A stretch of 64,000 bases of DNA, taken from the NCBI RefSeq assembly GCF_014280935.1, contig NZ_JACLZI010000030.1:1-64000 (forward strand). The letters run 5' to 3'. Under the pieces are notes generated by a model that saw only the letters and a program-made list of their open reading frames with translations, searched no databases and had not been told where the DNA came from. The stretch comes from Aquibacillus kalidii (GTDB taxonomy: Bacteria; Bacillota; Bacilli; Bacillales; Amphibacillaceae). Shown piece by piece: positions 42,877 through 50,449 of the stretch (the stretch's first letter is position 1; each line of letters starts with the position of its first letter). Position numbers and translations under genes: made by a program.

Positions 42877-43530
42877 ATGTCAAAAAGATCTAAAAGAAAG
42901 GAAAGACGCAACAACCGTAATCGAACAGTTATGATTTCGAGAAAAAGAAAACCTAAACATGATGAATGTTGTTATGAACAAGAGCCAGTTGAGGAAACAT
43001 GTTGTTATGAACAAGAACCGGTGGAGGAAGCATGCTGTTATGAACAAGAACCAGTAGAGGATGCATGCTGCTATGAAGCAGAGCCAGTACAAGAAGCATG
43101 TAACAAATCACCTAGAAAGTGGAACGCACTTGATCCAACAGATAGCCACCCCTTTGACGACACTGTTGTACAGGAGGAGGATGCAGAAGTGAGAAGTAAA
43201 CAAGAATCCATTGAATCAATCGTAATCAAAGATTCATGTGAAGTAGATGTAACTACTACGGATAACCAAGCAGCACTGAATGTTCAAGCAGCACTTCAAG
43301 CAGCCATCGCTTTAGTAGTCAGCGTTTCTATTGCGGATAGTTCTAGAGCAGATGCTGTAACACAAGATCTACTTGCAAAAGTTAAATCTACCCAAACAAA
43401 TAAACAGCAGGTTTATATTGAAAATTCACGTGGAGTTACTGTATCTACAACTGACAATGATATTGCAATTAACATTCAAATTCTATTACAGATCTTAATT
43501 GCGTTAATCGTTAGACTAGACATTCTATAA
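42877..43530 (+). CDS. CotX/CotV-family spore crust protein with Cys-rich repeats
   Basis: This 217-aa protein has a very basic N terminus (SKRSKRKERRNNRNR), then tandem 10-residue repeats of the type CCYEQEPVEE (four CCY units, about residues 29-66). Two CotX/V domains follow: IVIKDSCEVDVTTTDNQAAL with VQAALQAAIALVVSVSIA, and VYIENSRGVTVSTTDNDIAI with IQILLQILIALIVRLDIL. CotX-family proteins form the outermost crust of Bacillus spores. The CC repeats suggest disulfide cross-linking (inference). The gene has a consensus sigma-K promoter and its own terminator. Confidence 0.9.
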   Translation: MSKRSKRKERRNNRNRTVMISRKRKPKHDECCYEQEPVEETCCYEQEPVEEACCYEQEPVEDACCYEAEPVQEACNKSPRKWNALDPTDSHPFDDTVVQEEDAEVRSKQESIESIVIKDSCEVDVTTTDNQAALNVQAALQAAIALVVSVSIADSSRADAVTQDLLAKVKSTQTNKQQVYIENSRGVTVSTTDNDIAINIQILLQILIALIVRLDIL

Positions 43531-43543
43531 TTTCAATCATGAT

Positions 43544-43577
43544 GAAGATGACCTTTAAACGGGTCATCTTCTTTTTT
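43544..43577 (+). terminator. terminator after the CotX-like gene
   Basis: GAAGATGACC / GGTCATCTTC followed by T6. Confidence 0.88.
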
Positions 43578-43678
43578 ATTAAAAACTCTTTTCTCATACA
43601 TTCTTACTTTCAGAATGACGCAGTTGAGAGAAAAACTGCAGTAACTGAATTCTTTAATTTATTGAGTGCAAATGCGAC

Positions 43679-43798
43679 GCTGTGGAAAAATACTCGCTTT
43701 CCGTGGGGAACGCTTCAGCCTCCTCGCTCGCAAAGAACACTCGCTGTGGGGTCTTCAGACTGTTCCTTTCCCACAGGAGCCTCGCATTTTTCCACAGC
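43679..43798. repeat. dispersed GC-rich repeat element, type A (copy 1)
   Basis: About 120 bp bounded by inverted ends GCTGTGGAAAAAT / ATTTTTCCACAGC. The GC-rich inside contains CGCTTTCCGTGGG, CAGCCTCCTCG, TCGCAAAGAAC and a CTTTCCCACAGGAG motif. A second copy, with different terminal inverted repeats, lies at 58178-58296. No protein is encoded. Confidence 0.75.
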
Positions 43799-43890
43799 TT
43801 AGCATGATCCTTCTCTCTAGTCAGCAGGGTCTAAGAAGTGTTAATTACATGGGTTTTAACAACTCACAAAATGAGAAAAATTTATATAGC

Positions 43891-44074
43891 GTAGGCAGAA
43901 TACGGAGACTCCTCGAAAATACAACCCGATTTTCTTCGTGCGATGTAACGCTTCCGTAGCATTCCTTGTCCTGTGGGAACAGCACGAGTCCGAAGATCCC
44001 GGAAGAGCGGTCTTTGCGTCACGGGAAGGCTTGAGGCCGTGCCCACGGAAAGCGGAGTATTCTGCCGGAGCGAG
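43891..44074. repeat. dispersed GC-rich repeat element, type B (copy 1)
   Basis: About 184 bp with ends GGCAGAATAC / GTATTCTGCC. It is nearly identical to 58471-58652: both start GTAGGCAGAATACGGAGACT and contain CCCGATTTTCTTCGTGCGAT and GAAGGCTTGAGGCCGTGCCC. Copies differ by scattered substitutions and small indels. Open frames across it exist in both copies but are by-products of the repeat. Confidence 0.88.
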
Positions 44075-44508
44075 TGATCGCAACCATCAAATAAGTAGTT
44101 ATTACTGGTGATTCTATAGATATCGTGACAAGAGTAACAAAGTCTATGAAAAGAACCTAATTAAAAACAAGTATACTTCTACTTTCTACCTTATTATAGT
44201 GATTGATTCCCTTATTCCTAACGTCTAAAAAAATGATCCTGAATCTATTTAATACATAGGTGGCTATAGTCTATTAGACAAGTGCCTTTTTAGTTGATAT
44301 CTCCTCCAAACACCGCCATTACTCGATACTGACCTCCATATACTACTAATAAGGAGGTGTAAATTAATTCCAAAGGGAGTAACCATATCAGAGATTAATA
44401 AATAAGCTCTTGCCATTCCAGTAGCCAGCTATATATTTTTATGTCTGGAGGAAAATCATATTTATTGTTTTATCTATAAAAACATTGAGACGTGAGGATG
44501 CAAGTATT

Positions 44509-44793
44509 ATGGAAGAACGAAAATATTGGAAAGTGGTTTGTAGCTACGGCCATGTTGGTAGAAAAAAGGAAATCAGTATTTCTCGTTACTTGGAAACTGA
44601 GCATGACTACAATCTAATAGACGTATTAAATATCGTTTCCAACATGCCTGGTGTAAAAAAGAAAAGTATTTATTCGATTATAAGTGGACAATTAATAACC
44701 AAAGAAGAATATGAGCGAGGCAAAGAAGAGGAAAAGAGAAATTTTTATTTACAAAAGTTAAAAAAGTATGAATTCAATGATACCCATGAATAA
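44509..44793 (+). CDS. hypothetical protein, 94 aa
   Basis: A soluble basic protein starting MEERKYWKVVCSYGHVGRKK and containing ISRYLETEHDYNLIDVLNIV, then a charged helical tail (YERGKEEEKRNFYLQKLKKY). No family is recognised. The CSYGHVG start could hint at a small metal or nucleic-acid site, but that is speculation. The ATG at 44509 has GTGAGG 11 bases upstream. The long hairpin terminator directly after it supports a real gene. Upstream, 44352-44360 carries a strong AAGGAGGTG followed by no proper frame. Confidence 0.6.
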   Translation: MEERKYWKVVCSYGHVGRKKEISISRYLETEHDYNLIDVLNIVSNMPGVKKKSIYSIISGQLITKEEYERGKEEEKRNFYLQKLKKYEFNDTHE

Positions 44794-44800
44794 TTAGTAG

Positions 44801-44831
44801 GGGGGAGCGTTCTTAGGGAACGCTCCCCCTT
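44801..44831 (+). terminator. strong terminator
   Basis: GGGGGAGCGTTC / GAACGCTCCCCC with a 5-nt loop, then TTATATCTTTT. The following gap to 45255 is AT-rich and shows no gene or repeat. Confidence 0.82.
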
Positions 44832-45255
44832 ATATCTTTTCTGCAGATACTTTATCTCAGTAACATTTCTTCCTTTCTATAATTAACAACCAACAGAAAA
44901 CCCTTAATAATGTCATATATTTATCAGTATCCATGGATTCGTCTATTTCCCCAAGTTGGACTAGCATAGGTAGAAACGTCTTCATCGTGTCAGGTTGAAT
45001 AGTTTCACTTCCTTTCAGCTAAGACAAGATCTTATAAAACTATTCGTACTGTGATAATGTTTTATTACTGTAAGCTATGAAAATAGCATATGTATGTATA
45101 GACTAGTTGTTTAGTTATAAATAAAATGTGTTTTTATTATACTGTTGTAGACACAAAACCCTAAAAAAATTTTAGTGAAAGAGGGACTCTCATGTCAGTA
45201 TGTAGTTAATTTCAGCTTGTGTTAGAACTACAGTATTTTTGAAAATATCAATATT

Positions 45256-45492
45256 TTAAATAAGAAACAACGGTAAGAAAGATACAATAAAAACAATAAG
45301 TAATGGGTAGATAATAACTTTATTAAAGGATTCAAACCGTATTCGAAGCTTTTCTAACGGGCTTTTAACTGGATACATCAACCAATCAGCATAACGTTCC
45401 AACCTGCTCTTTTTCATCGAAAAGGCTGGAACATCAACTTGAAATAATTGTAATTGATTCCTCAATTTATTCGGCATTTCTTTTTTACTCAC
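45256..45492 (-). CDS. small tail-anchored protein, possible anti-sigma factor
   Basis: This 78-aa protein has a charged cytosolic N-terminal part (MSKKEMPNKLRNQLQLFQVD) and a single C-terminal membrane helix (FNKVIIYPLLIVFIVSFLPL). It overlaps the ECF sigma gene by 8 bp, which implies translational coupling. Position and topology fit an anti-sigma factor, but the HxxxCxxC zinc motif of ordinary ECF anti-sigmas is absent, so it would be a non-standard one. Confidence 0.6.
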   Translation of the reverse strand: MSKKEMPNKLRNQLQLFQVDVPAFSMKKSRLERYADWLMYPVKSPLEKLRIRFESFNKVIIYPLLIVFIVSFLPLFLI

Positions 45493-46003
45493 CTTCCTCC
45501 ACCTCCATTAACTGTCTTAATTTTAGTAAGCCGTGATGCACTCTTGATTTTACCGTTCCTAGGGGTATTTCTAAAATGTCAGAGATATTTTGTTGTGTTA
45601 GGTCATGATAATACATTAGGATAATTACCACTCTTTGTTCTTTTGACAGCATCTTTAAAGCCCATTGAATTGTAAGACGATCTTCTGTAGTCACCTCTGA
45701 ATTAAATAACTGTTGATTCAAAAAAGGTAGTATTTTTTTCATTCGCTCTCGTCGTTTAATGCGATTAACCATTAGTTGATAAGCTATACGAAACAAATAG
45801 GTTTTAATATTGGACTGCTTTTCATCGTAATTAGATTGGTACTTGTTAAACTTAATAAATGTGTCCTGTACAATATCAACGCTCAGTTGTTCGTCCTGTG
45901 TGAAACGGTAAACAAAACGATAGATAGGCTTCCTGTATTCTAAAAAGAGAATTTCTAAATTTCTTTGATTCTTATCCAACTCTTGACCACTACTTAAACT
46001 CAT
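45485..46003 (-). CDS. ECF-type RNA polymerase sigma factor
   Basis: This 172-aa protein has sigma region 2 (IYRFVYRFTQDEQLSVDIVQ and DTFIKF; then IKTYLFRIAYQLMVNRIKR) and region 4 (QWALKMLSKEQRVVIILMYY; IPLGTVKSRVHHGLLKLRQ). Region 3 is absent, as in ECF sigmas. It overlaps the preceding membrane-protein gene by 14 bp and the following one by 8 bp, a tightly coupled three-gene unit. A candidate autoregulated promoter lies at 46395-46424. Confidence 0.92.
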   Translation of the reverse strand: MSLSSGQELDKNQRNLEILFLEYRKPIYRFVYRFTQDEQLSVDIVQDTFIKFNKYQSNYDEKQSNIKTYLFRIAYQLMVNRIKRRERMKKILPFLNQQLFNSEVTTEDRLTIQWALKMLSKEQRVVIILMYYHDLTQQNISDILEIPLGTVKSRVHHGLLKLRQLMEVEEGE

Positions 46004-46364
46004 CTGACCACCGCTCTTTAATCCCTTTTAGAATATAGGAAGTTCTGGTAATCGACCAACAAAATGTTAATAATGAAAAAACAAAAGTTTGATGAATAAA
46101 GAATTGAACCCAAATACTGTTGATGGTATCACCGCGAAGTAGAAAAACTAACAATCCGGTTATACATAAAAAAGTATAAATGGAGATGATGACAATTACA
46201 TGATCCCATCTAGTCCATTTAAAATAGATATCCGTTTTCTTAAAATTAATCTTCCCATAACGATCTTTAACTACTTGTTTATTTAAGGACCCAATTGACA
46301 TCCCAAATACTGTGCCTAAAATTGCAACAACTATTGAACTAATGACCCAACCCCATGGTGACAT
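45990..46364 (-). CDS. membrane protein of the ECF sigma operon
   Basis: This 124-aa protein has three to four predicted transmembrane helices (about residues 5-25, 53-75, 85-105), with a basic stretch QVVKDRYGKINFKKTD between the first two. No family is recognised. The ATG at 46364 follows AAAGGAGTGGATAGA. The end overlaps the sigma start. It may sense envelope stress or help hold the sigma factor, but this is inferred only from coupling. Confidence 0.65.
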   Translation of the reverse strand: MSPWGWVISSIVVAILGTVFGMSIGSLNKQVVKDRYGKINFKKTDIYFKWTRWDHVIVIISIYTFLCITGLLVFLLRGDTINSIWVQFFIHQTFVFSLLTFCWSITRTSYILKGIKERWSDEFK

Positions 46365-46394
46365 TCTATCCACTCCTTTTTTTATATTCATGTA

Positions 46395-46424
46395 GTTATA
46401 CAATTAATACTTTTAAAAGGTTCA
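46395..46424 (-). promoter_or_regulatory. candidate ECF promoter (autoregulation)
   Basis: On the minus strand TGAACC followed by TTTT, a 17-nt spacer in all, then GTATAAC. This has the AAC-type -35 of ECF promoters and lies 31 bp upstream of the operon start. Confidence 0.5.
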
Positions 46425-46529
46425 TACAAATCATGGATTTTCCATAATTCTTTTTCCAAATCATACATTGGATTTTTTTTTGCAATTTTGCCAATTATAA
46501 CGGTAGATATTAGATGGAAGGAGCAAATT

Positions 46530-46673
46530 ATGATGGATATATGCTTCTATTGTGATGAATCCATCACAGATGAAAAGATGCATCACATTAGTTTTTTTCA
46601 CAACGAAGAAGATCGTAATGAGATACTATGTCGCGAATGTTATAATGAGTGGTTACAAGGTATTAAGGAATAA
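46530..46673 (+). CDS. small zinc-ribbon-like protein, 47 aa
   Basis: This tiny protein has two cysteine pairs (CFYCDES near residue 4; CRECYNEW near 33) separated by a histidine-rich stretch (MHHISFFHNEED), suggesting a single structural zinc site. AAGGAG lies upstream of the ATG. Function unknown. A GGGAAGG / CCTTCCC repeat (46677-46732) follows and may be a weak terminator. Confidence 0.65.
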   Translation: MMDICFYCDESITDEKMHHISFFHNEEDRNEILCRECYNEWLQGIKE

Positions 46674-46736
46674 TTGGGAAGGGGGGGAAGGGCCTATTTT
46701 CCGAATTTAATGCGAAAGAAAGTCCTTCCCTTATCT

Positions 46737-47492
46737 CTATTTTCTTAGTTTAAACACAATGAAATCTGGACATCTAAGATCTTCCTCAAATGATGGATAC
46801 TTCTCGAGCATCTCCTTAGATGGTTTTGGCTCTTCCACTCTTTCTAAACTAAACCCTGTTTCCATTAAGCTGTTTATGTAATTAGTTAAAGTCCTGTGGA
46901 ACAATACTATTTTTTCCTCATTACCAAGTGGTTGTTCGAATGCTCCTTCATAGAAATAATTGTCAACATTCCAGTGAAGCTTATTTCCATCTGCTGTTTT
47001 CTCCCAACCACTATTTGGGGTAACAAAGCATGGATGTAAAATAGAAAAAATAAAAATTCCGCCATCAATCAATAGTCGATACATTTCTTGAAATGCTTGC
47101 TTATAGTTGGCAAGATCTTGAATGACCATATTTGATACAATTAAATCAAAGTTGTTTTCTTCTATAAAGTTTAAATCCTCACAATTCCCTTGCCTGTACT
47201 CTATAGGAAGCTCCATACTCTTTCGATCTCGTGCAATTTCAATCATTCTTAACGAATAATCAACCGCTGTGACCGTTGCACCTAGATTCGCTAACTTCCG
47301 ACTCAAATACCCTTCTCCACAACCTGCATCCAAGACCCTCTTATTATGTAACTGGCCAGCTAAAGAAAAAATCGTAGGATTTAAAAATACCTCCTTGTGA
47401 ATATCCCCATGTTCACCATGCGTTGATGCGTATGTATCAGCAAACCTATCCCATCTTTTAATCGCTTCAGCAGTACTCAAATTACGGTTCAT
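46737..47492 (-). CDS. class I SAM-dependent methyltransferase
   Basis: This 251-aa protein has SAM-binding motif I VLDAGCGEGYLSRKLA, motif II acid in VTAVDYSLRMIEIA, and NFDLIVSNMVIQDL for motif IV. The N-terminal helix carries WDRFADTYASTHGEHGD. It belongs to the broad UbiE/small-molecule methyltransferase group, and the substrate is unknown. The gene stands alone. Confidence 0.88.
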   Translation of the reverse strand: MNRNLSTAEAIKRWDRFADTYASTHGEHGDIHKEVFLNPTIFSLAGQLHNKRVLDAGCGEGYLSRKLANLGATVTAVDYSLRMIEIARDRKSMELPIEYRQGNCEDLNFIEENNFDLIVSNMVIQDLANYKQAFQEMYRLLIDGGIFIFSILHPCFVTPNSGWEKTADGNKLHWNVDNYFYEGAFEQPLGNEEKIVLFHRTLTNYINSLMETGFSLERVEEPKPSKEMLEKYPSFEEDLRCPDFIVFKLRK

Positions 47493-47652
47493 CTTTTTAT
47501 CCTCCTCTTGTTAAAAGACTGATCTTGTCCCTTTTCTGTCCTTAATTTATCACAATTTACAAGTCAGGGGGGATTTATCTTTTTGTTGAACACCTTACCG
47601 AAACTATTATATAATGGCGTAATATTTACTTTTATATAAAGGGGGAATATCT

Positions 47653-48417
47653 ATGATACAAGAAGAAGCTTTAGATCAAATAACAGCTAGCCTGAAAAAA
47701 GACAATCTCGTAAAAGCTATCTTTGTGAAAGGATCAATGGGACGAGGAGAATACGATGAGAGCTCTGATATAGATCTCTATTGTCTAGTAGAAAAGGAGG
47801 ATAAAGAAGACTTTCTTACTAATAGAATCGATCACCTTCGATCATATAGAGAAATACTTTTTTATGATGATATTTTCATCATCGCACCACAAATCATCGC
47901 TATATTTGATAATATGCTACATGTTGATTTATTTACTGTCACGGAAGAAACATTGAAAGAGAAAGATTTTATTCACGTTTTACATGATCCAGAACACAAG
48001 CTAGATCGATTCATTGAAAAACAGAATCTTTTTCTTTCACCAGATGATTTCTATTCAGATGCAATAGATTCTGTGTGGTTTCTATTTCAATATAAAAAAT
48101 CAGCAGTTAGAGGGAATGGCCTTTGGTCGGCAGCAATGCTAAATCAAGCACTAACCCATTTCTCAAAAGTACTTTTACATCATTATGTTCCAGATAGAGC
48201 GCAGCTTGGTCTTAAAACATTAGAGTCTTCCCTACCGCCAAATCTATTAAAAGAGATAAAGGAAATATCGAATAACATCACACCAACTACTCATAAAAAA
48301 GCAGCACTACTACTACAGAATATTTTAATTCAGGAGAAAGAGTGGGTTCTCTCTATGCTTAAGGAGGATGAACGGAACAAGCTGAAACCTTTTTACGAAA
48401 GAATGATGAAAAAATAA
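47653..48417 (+). CDS. nucleotidyltransferase-fold protein (aminoglycoside adenylyltransferase-like)
   Basis: This 254-aa protein has the Pol-beta-type nucleotidyltransferase motif VKGSMGRGEYDESSDIDLYC, with GS, G and DxD residues intact. A third acidic residue is plausible in MLHVDLFTV near residue 98. A C-terminal helical domain follows. Related proteins modify antibiotics or other small molecules, and the substrate cannot be told from sequence. The ribosome binding site is AAAGGGGG. Confidence 0.8.
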   Translation: MIQEEALDQITASLKKDNLVKAIFVKGSMGRGEYDESSDIDLYCLVEKEDKEDFLTNRIDHLRSYREILFYDDIFIIAPQIIAIFDNMLHVDLFTVTEETLKEKDFIHVLHDPEHKLDRFIEKQNLFLSPDDFYSDAIDSVWFLFQYKKSAVRGNGLWSAAMLNQALTHFSKVLLHHYVPDRAQLGLKTLESSLPPNLLKEIKEISNNITPTTHKKAALLLQNILIQEKEWVLSMLKEDERNKLKPFYERMMKK

Positions 48418-48428
48418 ACACACAAGGG

Positions 48429-48459
48429 ATAGATAAGAAATCATTATCTATCTTTTTTT
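48429..48459 (+). terminator. terminator after the nucleotidyltransferase gene
   Basis: GATAGATAA / TTATCTATC followed by T7. Confidence 0.85.
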
Positions 48460-48549
48460 AGCAATAATAAAACACTTATTACTGAAATTTCTTATTTATA
48501 TTAACATCCTCTTATTGACCCCCGATAAACTAAGAAAGGAGGTGTAATT

Positions 48550-48720
48550 ATGGAGGTATCCTTTTCTTTAGGTAAATATCAAGCATCCATTCTACAAAAG
48601 GTTGATTTAGCTATGACTAAAAAAGTTATGGATACGACTGAGCAAAAAGGAAATCAGATGGTTGAAATGCTTAAAGCTTCTCAACCTAATTTAGGGAATT
48701 CAATCGACATTAAGGGTTAA
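48550..48720 (+). CDS. YjfB-family putative motility protein
   Basis: This 56-aa protein has the YjfB pattern: short N-terminal amphipathic strand, KYQASILQKVDLAMTKKVMD and a Glu/Gln-rich helix (TTEQKGNQMVEMLKASQP). The family is annotated as putative motility protein with no proven mechanism. AAAGGAGGTGTAATT precedes the ATG. A hairpin terminator follows directly. Confidence 0.75.
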   Translation: MEVSFSLGKYQASILQKVDLAMTKKVMDTTEQKGNQMVEMLKASQPNLGNSIDIKG

Positions 48721-48727
48721 CTATGAT

Positions 48728-48762
48728 CAACATGCATTCAACGAATGTATGTTGACTTTTTC
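48728..48762 (+). terminator. terminator after the yjfB-like gene
   Basis: CAACAT-G-CATT / AATG-T-ATGTTG then ACTTTTTC. The only usable start of the next reading frame lies inside this stem. Confidence 0.75.
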
Positions 48763-49125
48763 AAAAAACAAACCAAGAACGACCTTTGCGTTGCCATCTA
48801 CACTTTTGACAACGAGGATAGCAAAGAAATTTTCCAGAAACTTCAGAATGAAAATATTCAAATTAAAGTGAATCAGTCACAAAAAATGCACTTAAAGTTA
48901 ACTATCTCGGACAGTCAAACTGTTGTGACTGGTTCCTATAACTTTACTGAAAAATCAGCTGAGGATAATCAAGCACATCTTATTACAATCCAAAATGAAA
49001 ATTTTGCAGATATTATGAATCAAACGTTTGAGAAGTTATGGGAAAGAACTTTGAGGTGTTATTATAATTACAATTACTCAACTAACTTAGAGCCTAACCC
49101 TGTCAGCTATTGGGTTAGGCTCTAA
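48745..49125 (+). pseudogene. 5'-truncated phospholipase D-like nuclease remnant
   Basis: The 126-codon frame carries the second half of a PLD-type domain: LCVAIYTFDNEDSKEIFQKL, then the HxK-type motif KMHLKLTISDSQTVVTGSYN followed by FTEKSAEDNQA. The usual N-terminal region and a ribosome binding site are missing. The first ATG lies in the preceding terminator stem, and the last codons (LEPNPVSYWVRL) are read from another hairpin. A full PLD nuclease would extend further upstream. I infer a decayed fragment, though a short active single-motif protein cannot be ruled out. Confidence 0.55.
49087..49125. terminator. strong hairpin at the end of the PLD-like frame
   Basis: TTAGAGCCTAACCC / GGGTTAGGCTCTAA, a perfect 14-bp stem with an 11-nt loop. 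It lacks a clear T run on either strand, so it is only a possible terminator. Confidence 0.55.
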
Positions 49126-49176
49126 ACAGTTAGCACAATGAAATATAGTACTTTAGTAAGTTAGGAACCTAAACAA

Positions 49177-50274
49177 TTATTTTCCTACCAGTCCCTCGAT
49201 ATCATTATTGATTTCATCACATATTTCATCAATTTTTTTGAAATCGACTGCTTTCATATAAATTTTCTCTAATTCATCATGTAAACCTTTAGCTTCTTGC
49301 AGATAAGTGATTCCTTCTTTCATTCGTTGTTTGTAACGTTTATTAACATCATCGATTTCCGCCTCATATTTTTCATCAGTTCCAGGCGTTACTGCTGTTT
49401 CATATAAGTCCACAATCTCATCTCCATGTCGATCCGGGAAATATTCATGAGGATCTGTACTGTCAAACACACAGATTCCTAACTCACGAACAACAACCAT
49501 ATCCATACTCTCCGGATCAAAACCACAGTGATACATCTCCACGTCAAAACCTCGTTCCTTAGCTGCATTGGCCACTTTTTTTAGTAAAGTTGACTTACCA
49601 GTGCCGGCACGCCCCTTAATAAAGTAACGTTTTGATAAGTCTTCTGTAATATTTGGAATGAAATCTACTACACCATTAGGCGTTGAAGCACCAAAGAATC
49701 GGTGAAAGGTTGTTGGTTCTTCTGATTGACTATGCTTTCCTAGAAATATCTTTTCAATTAGTTCATTCGTAACCTCGTTCGCTTTTTTAAAATTCATTTC
49801 GTTAATATATATTTCTTCTAAATCATCGTGAATACTTAAACCTTCCGCAAATAAACGATAGGCAGTACCGAATGCCATCGCTATATCTTCCTGAAATTTA
49901 ACAATTTCTTGTTGGTTTTCCTTTAATAAGTTTCTATCCCAAGCTACTCCTAAGTTCACATATTGTTCAACAGCCCCTGGAGCTTTCGGTTCGAGTACAT
50001 GCGGGGCAGTACCATCAAACACACCAAATTTCAAAGCACGAATAATCAAACCGTCTAACGAATTATTGTCAGATGAGCAGTGAATTAATTCCACATCATA
50101 CCCTTTGTTCACCCATATATCTGCTAGCTTTTTCATCATGCTTGATTTTCCAGTACCAGGTCCACCTTTTAAAATATATATATTCTCAAGACCCTGTAAG
50201 TTTGAGTCAAATAAATCATAAAATCCTTTTGCCGTGTTCCCACCAGCATAATAATTTAAGATGTTACCCTTCAT
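49177..50274 (-). CDS. double P-loop ATPase of unknown function
   Basis: This 365-aa soluble protein is an internal duplication. The N-terminal half has ENIYILKGGPGTGKSSMMKK and VELIHCSSDNNSLDGLIIRA. The C-terminal half has SKRYFIKGRAGTGKSTLLKK and VEMYHCGFDPESMDMVVVRE. Each half also has a matching VFDGTAPHVLEPKAPG or VFDSTDPHEYFPDRHG block. It belongs to a Bacillus/Clostridium family of tandem AAA-like ATPases without a known role. The ATG at 50274 follows AGAAGGGGTG; an upstream ATG is unsupported. Confidence 0.82.
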   Translation of the reverse strand: MKGNILNYYAGGNTAKGFYDLFDSNLQGLENIYILKGGPGTGKSSMMKKLADIWVNKGYDVELIHCSSDNNSLDGLIIRALKFGVFDGTAPHVLEPKAPGAVEQYVNLGVAWDRNLLKENQQEIVKFQEDIAMAFGTAYRLFAEGLSIHDDLEEIYINEMNFKKANEVTNELIEKIFLGKHSQSEEPTTFHRFFGASTPNGVVDFIPNITEDLSKRYFIKGRAGTGKSTLLKKVANAAKERGFDVEMYHCGFDPESMDMVVVRELGICVFDSTDPHEYFPDRHGDEIVDLYETAVTPGTDEKYEAEIDDVNKRYKQRMKEGITYLQEAKGLHDELEKIYMKAVDFKKIDEICDEINNDIEGLVGK

Positions 50275-50357
50275 CAAAAAACACCCCTTCTGTAAGAACA
50301 TCTAACACATCTTATGCAAAGTATGTTAAATAGGTGAATACCTATAGGGTTATATTA

Positions 50358-50410
50358 TTTAGTATAAAAAAACACACGGCTTTCCTTTAATTACATAAAC
50401 TTATACTAAA
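50358..50410. promoter_or_regulatory. inverted repeat and partial sigma-K promoter before the DUF6270 gene
   Basis: TTTAGTATAA (50358-50367) and TTATACTAAA (50401-50410) form a 10-bp inverted repeat. Between and overlapping them is AC-N16-CATAAACTT (50376-50402), one mismatch from the sigma-K consensus. Confidence 0.4.
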
Positions 50411-50449
50411 AGATTCTAGAGTAATTCGTTATAGAAAGGAATATTTTTC

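Noticed and set aside
43856-44083. Protein gene across the type B repeat (also 58463-58711)
   Set aside because: Similar open frames appear in both repeat copies on the minus strand, but they lack ribosome binding sites and merely follow the repeat sequence.
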